Below are positions 43,505 through 51,901 of a stretch of DNA of 64,000 nucleotides, piece by piece. The notes under the pieces are model-generated. The model was given only the letters and a program-made list of their open reading frames with translations, did not search any database and was not told the origin of the DNA. The stretch spans positions 1-64,000 of the forward strand of contig JAGQPF010000087.1 in assembly GCA_020426845.1 (NCBI GenBank). Direction: 5' to 3'. A program made the translations under genes and the position numbers. Source of the DNA: Planctomycetales bacterium (GTDB taxonomy: Bacteria; Planctomycetota; Planctomycetia; Pirellulales; Pirellulaceae). Position 1 is the first letter of the stretch. The number at the start of each line of letters is the position of its first letter.

Positions 43505-45730
43505 TCAGCGAGCCGAGTTGGTGTGTGCTTCGTATGGGACTACGGTCAGCTCGCCGGTTGCCCGCATGCCTCTGGAATTCGGCTCAGCCACGGTCACTGC
43601 GGCATGCGTCTCTTCTTGGACGGGCGGCTGTCGCTTTTGGGGCCGCAGGGTGTCAATGGCGTACAGCACGATCAGCAGCTTGGCGACTACCGCCGGGGCC
43701 GCGTATCGGTCGTAGTAACTGATGGCGACATAGGGGCCCAGCAGCGCCAAGTAGACGTTGATCGCTACCAGCAGTTCCGGCTCCAGCCGGCGCCGCAGCG
43801 ACAACACCGTCAGCAGCGCGAGGAACGGGATCGGAAAGAATGCACGCTTGCCTCGCATTGGCCAAATGAGGCTCTCGTCGGACGGCACCATCGGCTGGTA
43901 GTACAAGGTGGCTGCCCACCAGCGATTGGAGATGCGCCGGAGCACCTCCACGGGGTCGTTGCGGATCGATGCGATGGTAGGTTCCCAACGCTCGGCGACA
44001 AAGGCGATCTCGCCGACTTCGGCATACCGTTCCCGCTGCGCGCCGTGGCTGCCCCAGGGGTGTTGAAACGCTGAGCTGGAGTCGAGCACGCCATCGTCAT
44101 CCAGCACCTGAGACTGCCAGACTTCGTAGAGACCGTTGGACTTGATCGGCGTCCACTTGCCGAGCGCCATTTTGTTGCGGATCACCCATGGAGCTACCGC
44201 GACCATCGAGACCAGCGCCGCAGTGACCAACGGCCGCGCGGCGTAGGCGGCCCCGCGGGGCGTCCTGTCGACGCTGGGACGCGGCATGGCCAAGGGCCAC
44301 CAACAGAGCGTGGTCAGGCTGGCCCAGACGAACCCGCAAACGGGGCTCGTCAAGGCGCAGGCGCCGCCGAACACTCCCCAAGCAATTGTTCGGCCCATGG
44401 TTGGCGTCTTTCGCCACAGCCAGCAGGCGCCGAGCATGCAGAAGTTCAGCTCGAGCAGAATCAGCCATGTGTCGTGCGTTCGTTGGTAGAGCTCGAAAAA
44501 GTCCGCCAACAGGCCCGCCGTCAACACTGTCGCGCCAAGCCACCTCGGGACTCTTAGTCGCCGGCAGAGCGCCATCACTATGGTCGCTGAGAGGACGATG
44601 ACCAGCGCGTTGAGGACGCGAACCGTCTCCACGACCGACTGGCGGTGGTCGCCCCAAAGCCAGTACAGCCCCGCGGTGAGGCACGGCAGAAGTGGCGGCA
44701 TCCACGCGGTGGGGCCGGTCTGCTCATGAAAGACGTTGGCGAATCCCTCGCCTTGCCTGAGCGACACGGCGATCGTGTCGTTCTCCGCGCCCAGCTGGCC
44801 CGAGAGGTCGGGACGCAGCCACTGCGACGGACCCGGATGCTGCTTTCGATAGTCAGCCAAGGCAAAAAGTGCCGCGGCGAGCACCCAGCCATAGGCCAAG
44901 TCTCCAAGGTTGACGTTGAGGATGGGCCGATCTGCAGCGAGTGCGTTGGAGGTCTCCGGCGCGTCTTGCTTGCGGCGAAGGCGAGCGAACGTCAAGCACA
45001 TCAGCAATATCCAAGCCGTGGCGGCGACGAACAGTTTCGAGTCGTCGTGCCGCCGCTTCAGAGTCTGTGCTGACACAACTTCGTCAGCTTCGATTTCGAA
45101 TCCGCGCAGCGAGACGTCCAACGCGCCGACAGAGCGACCCGTATGGACATGAAATGAAACAGGGTGAACATCGGCCCGAGTGACTGAGAACTCGCATAGC
45201 GGGTGCTCCCGGGACTCCGTGATGCTTGCCACCAGAAGACGGTCGCCTATGCGTCGCACCACCATCGCCTCGATCTCTCGCTCCACCGTCGACCCGCGAA
45301 CATCGTGATTGGCCATGCCCTCCGCCGTGTGGTCCGCGGAGAACACTTGCGTTCCATCCGCCTGCGCCATGCGATGCACGGACACTCCCGATCTCCGCTG
45401 GTCTTTGAAGTCGATTCGCAACATGACACCGTTTCCCCAGCCGCCGGCCGGGATGCCTAGCTCGTGCGGCGAGACCCAGAGCACGACTTCAAAGTCCCCC
45501 TGCAGGCCGAACTTTGATCGAAACTGGCAGGGTGGCAGCGACTGGATCACATCGTTCCAGCGAATTCGCATCCCCTCGGGCCCAAAGTCGAAAGTGCCGT
45601 TGGGGAAGGTCGAGTCAAAAAGTGGGTTGCCCTGCAATGACTCGTCAAAACTCCCACGGATCCGCTCCGCGGACTGGACCGTAGACACTGCTAGGATCGA
45701 CATCAGCAGGGCTAGATGGGCTCTTCGCAT
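43505..45730 (-). CDS. GT-C (GT39-like) membrane glycosyltransferase with N-terminal lectin-like domain
   Basis: A 741-residue protein. A signal peptide and a lectin-like domain (about 20-225: LQGDFEVVLWVS, GWGNGVMLRIDFKDQRRSG, GALDVSLRGFEIEADEV) end at a membrane helix (LFVAATAWILLMCLTFA). A second half with about nine further helices follows (GWVLAAALFALADY; LSATIVMALC; WGVFGGACALTSPVCGFVWASLTTLCWW; LVTAALVSMVAVAPWVIRN). The APWVIRN and later YYDRYAAP elements are typical of GT39/ArnT-like polyprenyl-phosphate-sugar transferases. The lectin-like half matches the stand-alone protein at 41.6-42.4 kb, so this is a domain fusion. Acceptor unknown. Confidence 0.82.
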   Translation of the reverse strand: MRRAHLALLMSILAVSTVQSAERIRGSFDESLQGNPLFDSTFPNGTFDFGPEGMRIRWNDVIQSLPPCQFRSKFGLQGDFEVVLWVSPHELGIPAGGWGNGVMLRIDFKDQRRSGVSVHRMAQADGTQVFSADHTAEGMANHDVRGSTVEREIEAMVVRRIGDRLLVASITESREHPLCEFSVTRADVHPVSFHVHTGRSVGALDVSLRGFEIEADEVVSAQTLKRRHDDSKLFVAATAWILLMCLTFARLRRKQDAPETSNALAADRPILNVNLGDLAYGWVLAAALFALADYRKQHPGPSQWLRPDLSGQLGAENDTIAVSLRQGEGFANVFHEQTGPTAWMPPLLPCLTAGLYWLWGDHRQSVVETVRVLNALVIVLSATIVMALCRRLRVPRWLGATVLTAGLLADFFELYQRTHDTWLILLELNFCMLGACWLWRKTPTMGRTIAWGVFGGACALTSPVCGFVWASLTTLCWWPLAMPRPSVDRTPRGAAYAARPLVTAALVSMVAVAPWVIRNKMALGKWTPIKSNGLYEVWQSQVLDDDGVLDSSSAFQHPWGSHGAQRERYAEVGEIAFVAERWEPTIASIRNDPVEVLRRISNRWWAATLYYQPMVPSDESLIWPMRGKRAFFPIPFLALLTVLSLRRRLEPELLVAINVYLALLGPYVAISYYDRYAAPAVVAKLLIVLYAIDTLRPQKRQPPVQEETHAAVTVAEPNSRGMRATGELTVVPYEAHTNSAR

Positions 45731-45833
45731 GTTGCATCATGGCTGGGTGCTGGATGTGTGAACAATCGCCCTGAATGGATCGTGCGCGAGGCGTCAACGA
45801 GCGGGTGCAGGCGGCGCGCTCGACAGCGTCCCG

Positions 45834-46901
45834 TCAGGTGGGCTGCATCCGCGCGCTGACCTTGCCTGATGCACGTGGCTTGCTCATGCGGCGCAGCCCG
45901 ATGCCTCCCGCGATCATAAGCACGCTTGCCAGCAGGAAGTACCAAACGGAATTGGAGGTTGTGCCCAAGGTCGGCTCGGGCAGCCCGTAATGGCTCAGCG
46001 TGAAGCGGTTGTCCGCTTCGTCGGCCTGTTGGCGGCGGAAGTCGGATGTCACGGCGACCGTCGCTCCATCGGTCGACATCGTTACCGACTCCTTGCTGAG
46101 GACAACTTCGTCGATGGCTGTCCCAATCGGTTGAAACACCCAGTCGACCGCGAACTCCATGGTGCGTCCTCGGTCCTGAATCTGAAAGTCGCCGTGCAAC
46201 GGGAGCCAGTTCTGCTCCGGCGAAAAGACGACCCGGCACTTCTTGAAAGGGCGCATGTCGAAGTCCGGCTTTTGAAAGACATCGTCGCAGTGGTAGATTC
46301 CGCTCTCGTCCTCGTTGACGGCAAACTCGACCGCGATGCAGCTCTTTCCTTGATGTTCGACGGTCTCTGCCTTGACTGCCCGCGCGTGCTGAGCCGAAGG
46401 GCCGAGCGCCGTGACGGGAATTCCCGAGGACGGCAGGTTGACCATGCCGTGCCTAATGTCGGGCACGTGCTGGACGCCGTTGAGCTCCGCCTCGTCGACC
46501 TTGACGATGGACCACTCGGCTTTGCGATCCTTGTCCATGATTTGAAAGTAGTACGAACCGCTGGCGCCATAGATGACATCGGCTTCCGCGATGGCGCGCG
46601 TGCTGGGAGGCAATTTGTCCGTGGGCCGGCCGTCGATCACGCGGCTCATGACGAACTTGTCTTCCTTGCGAATGACTTCCACCGTCAAGGTCTCATCGAA
46701 CGCCACGCCAGCGCGAGTGCCACTGGTGGTCTGGACGAGGTTGATTTGATTGAGGTCGGCTTGCTTCTTGTAAAGCCGCTGCCAGGCGGACTCGGCTTCG
46801 GCGTTGAAACGCGCCAACTCCGCATCGCCCGCCAACGCTGGCGAAGCGCCCGGCACGATGACAAACAGGGCGACGGCCCACGGGAAAATGCTTCGGTACA
46901 T
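45834..46901 (-). CDS. Secreted, C-terminally anchored protein of unknown function
   Basis: A 355-residue protein with a signal peptide (IFPWAVALFVIVPGASPALA), a short helical stretch (ELARFNAEAESAWQRLYKKQADLNQ) and a beta-rich region of about 260 residues. Near the C-terminus is one membrane helix (SVWYFLLASVLMIAGGIGL) followed by basic residues. I do not recognise a family; the lipoprotein-localisation-factor-like beta topology is only a guess. It lies between the Cys-rich mini-protein and the glycosyltransferase on the same strand. Its C-terminal anchor resembles in layout that of the lectin-like protein of the same cluster. Confidence 0.75.
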   Translation of the reverse strand: MYRSIFPWAVALFVIVPGASPALAGDAELARFNAEAESAWQRLYKKQADLNQINLVQTTSGTRAGVAFDETLTVEVIRKEDKFVMSRVIDGRPTDKLPPSTRAIAEADVIYGASGSYYFQIMDKDRKAEWSIVKVDEAELNGVQHVPDIRHGMVNLPSSGIPVTALGPSAQHARAVKAETVEHQGKSCIAVEFAVNEDESGIYHCDDVFQKPDFDMRPFKKCRVVFSPEQNWLPLHGDFQIQDRGRTMEFAVDWVFQPIGTAIDEVVLSKESVTMSTDGATVAVTSDFRRQQADEADNRFTLSHYGLPEPTLGTTSNSVWYFLLASVLMIAGGIGLRRMSKPRASGKVSARMQPT

Positions 46902-47056
46902 ATTGGCTCAAGCCTCATGTGCGATGAAACGCGTATGTGTGAAGAAGGAGAGGAGCCCGCCGGGTTGAGAGCCCGGCGGACTCGCTCGATGGCCAGACGC
47001 GATGCCGCTCCGCCAGCGAAGTGCGGTCGGCTAACGTGTCAGACCCCTCCGCTGGT

Positions 47057-47305
47057 CTAAATACAACTACACCAGCCCCAGCCCGAGCAGACGCAGAGCG
47101 TGCATCCCCAGGCCGCGTCGCAGCCGCCCAGCCAGCAGCCACCGTAGCCGCCGCAGTTGCGGTCGCAGGCGCCCGCGGTGCCACAGAACAGGCCGGTGCT
47201 GCCAGCGACCGCCGGTCCCGCCGCTCCCACCGTGAGCGTGAGGATCAGCATGCACATGCCCAGGACCACCAACGCGGACGACACAAACTTGCATACGCCA
47301 TTCAT
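47057..47305 (-). CDS. Exported 10-cysteine mini-protein
   Basis: An 82-residue protein. A signal peptide or anchor covers residues about 8-35 (SALVVLGMCMLILTLTVGAAG, cleavage likely after AVA). The mature part of about 47 residues contains ten cysteines, many glycines and four tryptophans (GLFCGTAGACDRNC, GGCWLGGC, WGCTLCVCSGWGWCSC). The ATG overlaps the TGA of the MauE-DUF1573 gene by one base (TGATG), so the two are translationally coupled. No similar peptide family comes to mind. A disulfide-stabilised or metal-binding secreted peptide is likely. Its partner has a MauE-like redox membrane domain that might oxidise it. Confidence 0.72.
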   Translation of the reverse strand: MNGVCKFVSSALVVLGMCMLILTLTVGAAGPAVAGSTGLFCGTAGACDRNCGGYGGCWLGGCDAAWGCTLCVCSGWGWCSCI

Positions 47306-48153
47306 CAAATCTTCTCCTCTACGAGGGTGCCGAAAAGGTGGACGTCAACTACGCGCTGGTGTCCACCGACGAGAAAAAAAGTCAGCCGTTGACGAAACGG
47401 ACCGACGTTGCGCGAATAGATTTCAATGTCCACCGTCTCCGCAGAGGCCGGCGCGATCTTGAATCGGTTGCGAGCGATGGAAAAGCACGAACACGAGTTT
47501 TTCGCTCCGACCACTTCGATCGGAGACTCCGAGTGATTGACCAACGTGACCTGCACCGTGCCGAGCTTTCCCGTTGGCAGTTGATCGAAGGTCACGTCTC
47601 GCGCCGTCACTTCGGCGAGGCCGAGCTGGGCAACGACGCGAGTGCGGAGCTGGGTTGACAGCGCGCCGGCGACTGCCGTGCCGAACAGAGCCAGGCCAAA
47701 CGCGACACCGAAAGTGCTGGGTGTAACGAGTCCCTTCAACCGCAACGCTTCTCGCAGGCCTTCACGGGGAAGTAGCATGCGGCACACCAACAGCGTTGCG
47801 GCGACGAGAAACAAGCCTGCCATCACGGCGCTTTCCGAAACTCGGGTCGAGCCGAAGCAGGCGCAGGGCAGGTTGGGGGATTGCACAAGTCGGAACGCGG
47901 TGAAGCTGATGAACACCGCCGTCAGCAGCGATTCTGCGAGCCAGGCGGCCCGCAACCGGCCGTGGGCGATCAGCCAGAACAGCGCGCACGCGGCGCCGAG
48001 CTCCAGATAGCCGACCGCCCAGATCAGCGGCCGCGGCCAGCCCGTGGCGAGGTCGATCATCGGGTCGCGCAATGCGGCGTTCAGTTTGAGCGTGGCGACG
48101 GCGCCGAGCAGCGCCGCAATGATCCCCAACAGGACGGCGGGAAATCTGTTCAT
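47305..48153 (-). CDS. MauE/DoxX-like membrane redox domain fused to DUF1573
   Basis: A 282-residue protein. The first 125 residues form four membrane helices with a CxC motif (Cys97, Cys99 in NLPCACFG), as in MauE-type proteins that support disulfide formation in methylamine dehydrogenase. A fifth helix (GVAFGLALFGTAVAGAL, about 137-153) leads to a periplasmic DUF1573 beta domain (about 165-280: VTFDQLPTGKLGTVQVTLVNHSESPIEVVGAKNSCSCF). The ATG at 48153 gives the first helix; 14 more open codons upstream are not counted. It is first in a minus-strand cluster and coupled to the Cys-rich mini-protein. Disulfide exchange with that peptide is inferred. Confidence 0.83.
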   Translation of the reverse strand: MNRFPAVLLGIIAALLGAVATLKLNAALRDPMIDLATGWPRPLIWAVGYLELGAACALFWLIAHGRLRAAWLAESLLTAVFISFTAFRLVQSPNLPCACFGSTRVSESAVMAGLFLVAATLLVCRMLLPREGLREALRLKGLVTPSTFGVAFGLALFGTAVAGALSTQLRTRVVAQLGLAEVTARDVTFDQLPTGKLGTVQVTLVNHSESPIEVVGAKNSCSCFSIARNRFKIAPASAETVDIEIYSRNVGPFRQRLTFFLVGGHQRVVDVHLFGTLVEEKI

Positions 48154-48247
48154 GGTTGGCCTCGTTTGATAAATCAGTTGTGCTCGGGACCACAACGCTT
48201 TGGCTCTCGCAGGGCGCTGTAGTCACGGCGAGCGCGAATCGGTCACA

Positions 48248-50137
48248 ATGAGTGGCGGGAACGATTGTGTTTTCGGCGCGGACTTGAAGGGGACAGGCTT
48301 GGTCGATCAGGGGTTGGAGCGTCGTCGATGGGCGGGCTGGAAAGCTGCGGTAGGGCTGGCGTTCGCCTGCTCCACGACGGTCATGGTTTGGCAGGCATGG
48401 ACGTCCGCGCCCGTTAGCGACGAGGCGTCCCATCTCGCTGCGGGAATTGCCACGCTGCAAACGGGCGATCCCGGTTACTACCGAGTCAATCCGCCGCTCC
48501 ATCGAGTGTTGGCGGCCCTGCCGGGATACTGTCTGCTGAGCCCTCGGCCACCTTTGGCGCCACCCGCTTCGGCGATCCCTCCCGGACAGCGGTTGGAGCA
48601 CGACATTGCCGTCAGCTTTGCGGCTCGCAATGAGCGTGACTTTCGCTCGTACTTTCGCGCTGGCCGGCTGTTTCGCATTTTGCTGCTCCAGACGGCATTG
48701 GCGGTGGTTGTGGTGACCACAGTGCGGCGGCATGCCCGTGCGGCGCTGATCGCCGCGATGCTCTGTTTGGGGAGCCCGATGTATCTCGGGCATGGCTGGA
48801 CGCTGCTCCCCGATGGCTTGTCCGCGGCGGCGATGGTCGCGTTGTTGTTGACGACCATCGGCTGGCTGGAGCGCCCGACGCGAGGCCGCTCCGCATTGGT
48901 TGGCGCGGCGTGGGGAGGATGCATGGGGACCAAGTTCACGTTCTGCCCTCTCTTCGTGGTTTGGCCATTGATGGCAATGGCGTCGGCGCGGGCAATGAAG
49001 TCGCGCGTCTCGCCAGGTCAGCTGTTAAAGCACCATCTGCTGCACGGATTCATCGCCCTGCTGATGGTGTGGGTGTTGTATGGCGGACGAGACATTGGAA
49101 CGCCGTTGGGCGAGCATCAGTTTGAAAGTCAGCTGTTCGGTTGGATGGAGCATGAAAATTCGGCGGCCTTGCAATGGTTGCGCCGTCTGCCTTCGCCGTT
49201 TCCCAAGCAGTTTCTCGTCGGCATTGACGAACAGAAGCTCGATCTCGAGGAAGGATTTCCCACCTATGTGCTCGGCGTCTGGTATCCCAATGGAAATTAC
49301 TGGTACTACTTGTTTGGATTGATTGCGAAGGAGAGCGTGGGCTTTTGCGCGGGCTTGGTCGTGCTTGCAATCGGAGCGTTCACCTGTTGCCGTCGCCCGC
49401 CTCAGTCCAGCGACACGAGCGCTGCCCCGACATCCACCAGCGAAGCGTTGCAAGAGCGCGGGATGCTGGTGCTCTGCTTGGCGAACGCCGCGTTTCTCTT
49501 CGCGATGCTTTCCGCAAATGCCGCCATGGCGCTGAATGTTCGCTATCTGTTTCCGGCCTTGCCGTGCCTTTGGATCTCCATCGGAATTGTCTGGCCTCAT
49601 GTGTTTCGCACCTATCGCTCGTGCTCGTTGTCGTTCGCCGCGTTGACGGTGGTGTTGTGCTGGGAGTTTGTGGCGAACACCCCGCACTTCTTTGCCTACG
49701 CGAGCCCGTTGGTGGGTGGCGCGTATCGCGTTCCGGCGGCGCTGCACGACACAAACTTCGACGGCGGCCAGGATCTTTGGCGACTGGAGTCGTGGCTGCA
49801 ACGGCATCCTCCCGGTCCTGGAGTGCGGCAGTACGTCTGCATTCATACCCGCCTGCCGCAACGTTGGGCCGGCATTGCCAATCCGCCGCCCGTCGCAGCG
49901 TTGCGCAGGCTGCTCGACGAGCGGCTGCACGACACGCGACGGGAGCGTTCTCGGATCGAACCAAAGATTGAGCTGATCGCGCTGCGCGGACTAGGAGCTC
50001 CGGCCCCATGGAATCGCCTCGTCGGAGAGTCGGAGCCCGATCAGGCCGAGCTGCTGCAACAGTTGCTGCAGCTTGCGCCGGATGAGTTTCTCTCACCAAC
50101 GGTGGCGATCTATCGCTCACGCATCGACGCGGACTGA
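48248..50137 (+). CDS. GT39-like membrane glycosyltransferase
   Basis: A 629-residue polytopic protein. An early membrane helix (AAVGLAFACSTTVMVWQAW) is followed by a periplasmic loop with SDEASHLAAGIATLQTGDPGYYRVNPPLHRVLAALP, the acidic-residue motif and NPPL element of GT39/dolichyl-phosphate-mannose-type transferases. About eight more helices follow, then a soluble C-terminal region (about 515-629, DTNFDGGQDLWRLESWLQ). It should transfer a lipid-linked sugar to a periplasmic acceptor. It is divergent from the MauE-DUF1573 gene, with less than 100 bases between them. Its last 21 bases overlap the convergent GT2 gene, whose extended tail arises from the palindromic element. Confidence 0.87.
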   Translation: MSGGNDCVFGADLKGTGLVDQGLERRRWAGWKAAVGLAFACSTTVMVWQAWTSAPVSDEASHLAAGIATLQTGDPGYYRVNPPLHRVLAALPGYCLLSPRPPLAPPASAIPPGQRLEHDIAVSFAARNERDFRSYFRAGRLFRILLLQTALAVVVVTTVRRHARAALIAAMLCLGSPMYLGHGWTLLPDGLSAAAMVALLLTTIGWLERPTRGRSALVGAAWGGCMGTKFTFCPLFVVWPLMAMASARAMKSRVSPGQLLKHHLLHGFIALLMVWVLYGGRDIGTPLGEHQFESQLFGWMEHENSAALQWLRRLPSPFPKQFLVGIDEQKLDLEEGFPTYVLGVWYPNGNYWYYLFGLIAKESVGFCAGLVVLAIGAFTCCRRPPQSSDTSAAPTSTSEALQERGMLVLCLANAAFLFAMLSANAAMALNVRYLFPALPCLWISIGIVWPHVFRTYRSCSLSFAALTVVLCWEFVANTPHFFAYASPLVGGAYRVPAALHDTNFDGGQDLWRLESWLQRHPPGPGVRQYVCIHTRLPQRWAGIANPPPVAALRRLLDERLHDTRRERSRIEPKIELIALRGLGAPAPWNRLVGESEPDQAELLQQLLQLAPDEFLSPTVAIYRSRIDAD

Positions 50138-50917
50138 CGCGGGCTCGGCAGGCGCCGAGGTGTTGGCGTCAGCGACCGGCCGGGCCTCCATCGCAGGCGA
50201 CCCTTGTGAGGCTCGGTGGACCGGTCGCGGGCGCCATGTTCTCCAGTGCCATGCCGCTTTTAAGGCTGTCCAGCCATAGCTGGCCGTTAGCTTCTTGCCT
50301 TCGTTGGTGCGGCGAGGGTGATACGCAATCGGGATCTGATAGATCGGGATTCCCGCCCGCATCAATTTCGCCGTGATCTCGACACAGCCTTCGAATCCGG
50401 TTGACTCGAGTTGGAAGCTTTCGAGCACATGCCGGGGTGTAAGCTTGTAGCAAGTCGCGTGGTCGCGCACCCATCTGCGGTGGATGGCGAGCATTGCCAC
50501 GTCGATTGCCAGCACTCCTGCCGCGAACATCCAGCGGCGCGGCCGCGACCAGTAGCTGGGCCGCTTGCCGTAAACAGCCAACGGTCCGCCTCCGATCGAG
50601 TCCGCCTTGGCGAGCAACCGTGGGATGTCAGCCGGGTCATATTCCAGATCGGCGTCTTGGACGAGCACCCAATCGCCCGTGGCGACGGCGAGTCCAGCTC
50701 GTACCGCGGAGGTCTTGCCGCCGTTGCTCGGCTGCAAGATGAGTTTGGCAGTGACAGGCGCGGCCTCTTGGAGGATCTCTGTGGTCCCGTCCGATGAGCC
50801 GTCATCCACCAGGATCAGCTCGACATCCTCCAAATTGAGCTCCTCGAATCGAGCGATCACGCTGCGAATCGTAGCCCGCTCGTTGTAAACGGGAATGATG
50901 ACAGAAAGCCGTTTCAT
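50117..50917 (-). CDS. GT2-family glycosyltransferase with element-derived C-terminal tail
   Basis: A 266-residue cytoplasmic glycosyltransferase of the dolichyl-phosphate-mannose-synthase-like GT2 type. It has SVIIPVYNERATIRSVI at the N-terminus, the nucleotide-binding VELILVDDGSSDGT, the QDADLEYDP acidic motif and TGFEGCVEI. The usual domain ends near residue 230 (ALKAAWHWRTWR). The last 35 residues, [14 protein letters not shown] and a Pro/Ala-rich end, come from the dispersed element at 50181-50222 and the sequence beyond it, so the original stop was probably lost. It probably makes a polyprenyl-phosphate sugar for the adjacent GT39-like enzyme, with which it overlaps tail to tail by 21 bases. 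Confidence 0.9.
   Translation of the reverse strand: MKRLSVIIPVYNERATIRSVIARFEELNLEDVELILVDDGSSDGTTEILQEAAPVTAKLILQPSNGGKTSAVRAGLAVATGDWVLVQDADLEYDPADIPRLLAKADSIGGGPLAVYGKRPSYWSRPRRWMFAAGVLAIDVAMLAIHRRWVRDHATCYKLTPRHVLESFQLESTGFEGCVEITAKLMRAGIPIYQIPIAYHPRRTNEGKKLTASYGWTALKAAWHWRTWRPRPVHRASQGSPAMEARPVADANTSAPAEPASVRVDA
50181..50222 (-). repeat. Dispersed palindromic element, copy 5 (C-terminus of the GT2 gene)
   Basis: CGGGCCTCCATCGCAGGCGA, then CCCTTGTGAGGCTCGGTGGACCGG, preceded by ACCGGC. It is read on the minus strand as [14 protein letters not shown], a different frame from the DUF1559 copy. Confidence 0.88.
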
Positions 50918-51901
50918 GCTTGCCTCCCGTGGTTGAAGGGAGCGCAGCGGCGCGCCTCACCGCCACCCTGGTTGGTGAGCTCCTGACAAGAAGTCACCAA
51001 TTCAGGTGATTGTGTGTCAACTGGCCAAGCAGAAAGACGCCCCGCTTGAGCGGCGCCTTGCTTGCAGCGCCCCGAGTGCCCCGTATGCCCAAGATAAGAG
51101 TTGGCGGCAGAAAGAAAGTCGCTCAATGAGAAAGCGATTGAGCTGTGTATGAAACTAACAGATGACAGAAACATGTCAACAAAAAAACGCGGGCTGCGCG
51201 TGCGCGTCGTATGCAAACTAGTTCTCCGGAAGTTGTTAGTGAAGACAAAAAAATTTGGCGAACTGTGGAGAGTTGGTTCGTTGTTGTTGCGTGACATTGC
51301 TGACGCTGCCGAAGCAAACGAAGCAGGCGGTCGAAGAGCGGCATTGAAGCTTCTTCAGCACGCTGCAAGGGAATGAAGCAAGCGATGCTTCGGCTGTTTC
51401 AAAGGCATCGAAAAGCGATGATGCAACGAGCTTGCGCGGAGCGCAATGTTCAATGCGGCATCGCGCTCGGAAACTGCGCGCAAGCGACGCTACGATGGAA
51501 CGAGAACCGCACAACTGCGCGTGACTCGCGTTTGTGCTCGTGGATCTATCGTTTGCTGCGCGCGATTGTGGGATAGAAATTGGCGCACAAAATCCGTGTT
51601 GTTCGTCCCGCATGCGCATTGGAATGGCAGTGGCTTAACACGCTTGACGAGCGGTCCGCCAACGCGGCGTGATTTGTCAATCGCCGTGGCGAATCGGCGT
51701 TGGCCTCGCAATCGGCCTGCACTTCGAAGGCGGAATGTGGCTCAGGCAGAGTCTCGAGCGCGTGGCCGATCTCCTGCCATGCTCGTGCAGGTGGTCCCAA
51801 GGGGCGCGATCGCGGGGCCCCGCCTTGGGGACGGAACGCCAGTTCGTTAGGATGCGTTTGCCGCATTTCCGTTTTGGAGCGGCTTTCGTTCACCCGCGTC
51901 G
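50918..51901. other. Long intergenic region with A-rich tracts, no gene recognised
   Basis: About 980 bases between the GT2 start and the antiporter start. The stretch 51160-51260 is noticeably less GC-rich than the rest of the window and has A7 runs (near 51180 and 51247). The remainder has many GCGCG and AGCGATGC-like words. A 91-residue open frame at 51101-51376 has no domain, signal or ribosome-binding support. None of the window's repeat families occurs here. It could contain a regulatory RNA, a decayed gene or a curved promoter region. Confidence 0.45.

Noticed and set aside
51101-51376. 91-residue open frame in the long gap
   Set aside because: No domain, no good ribosome-binding site and composition unlike the neighbouring genes; kept only as a possibility.
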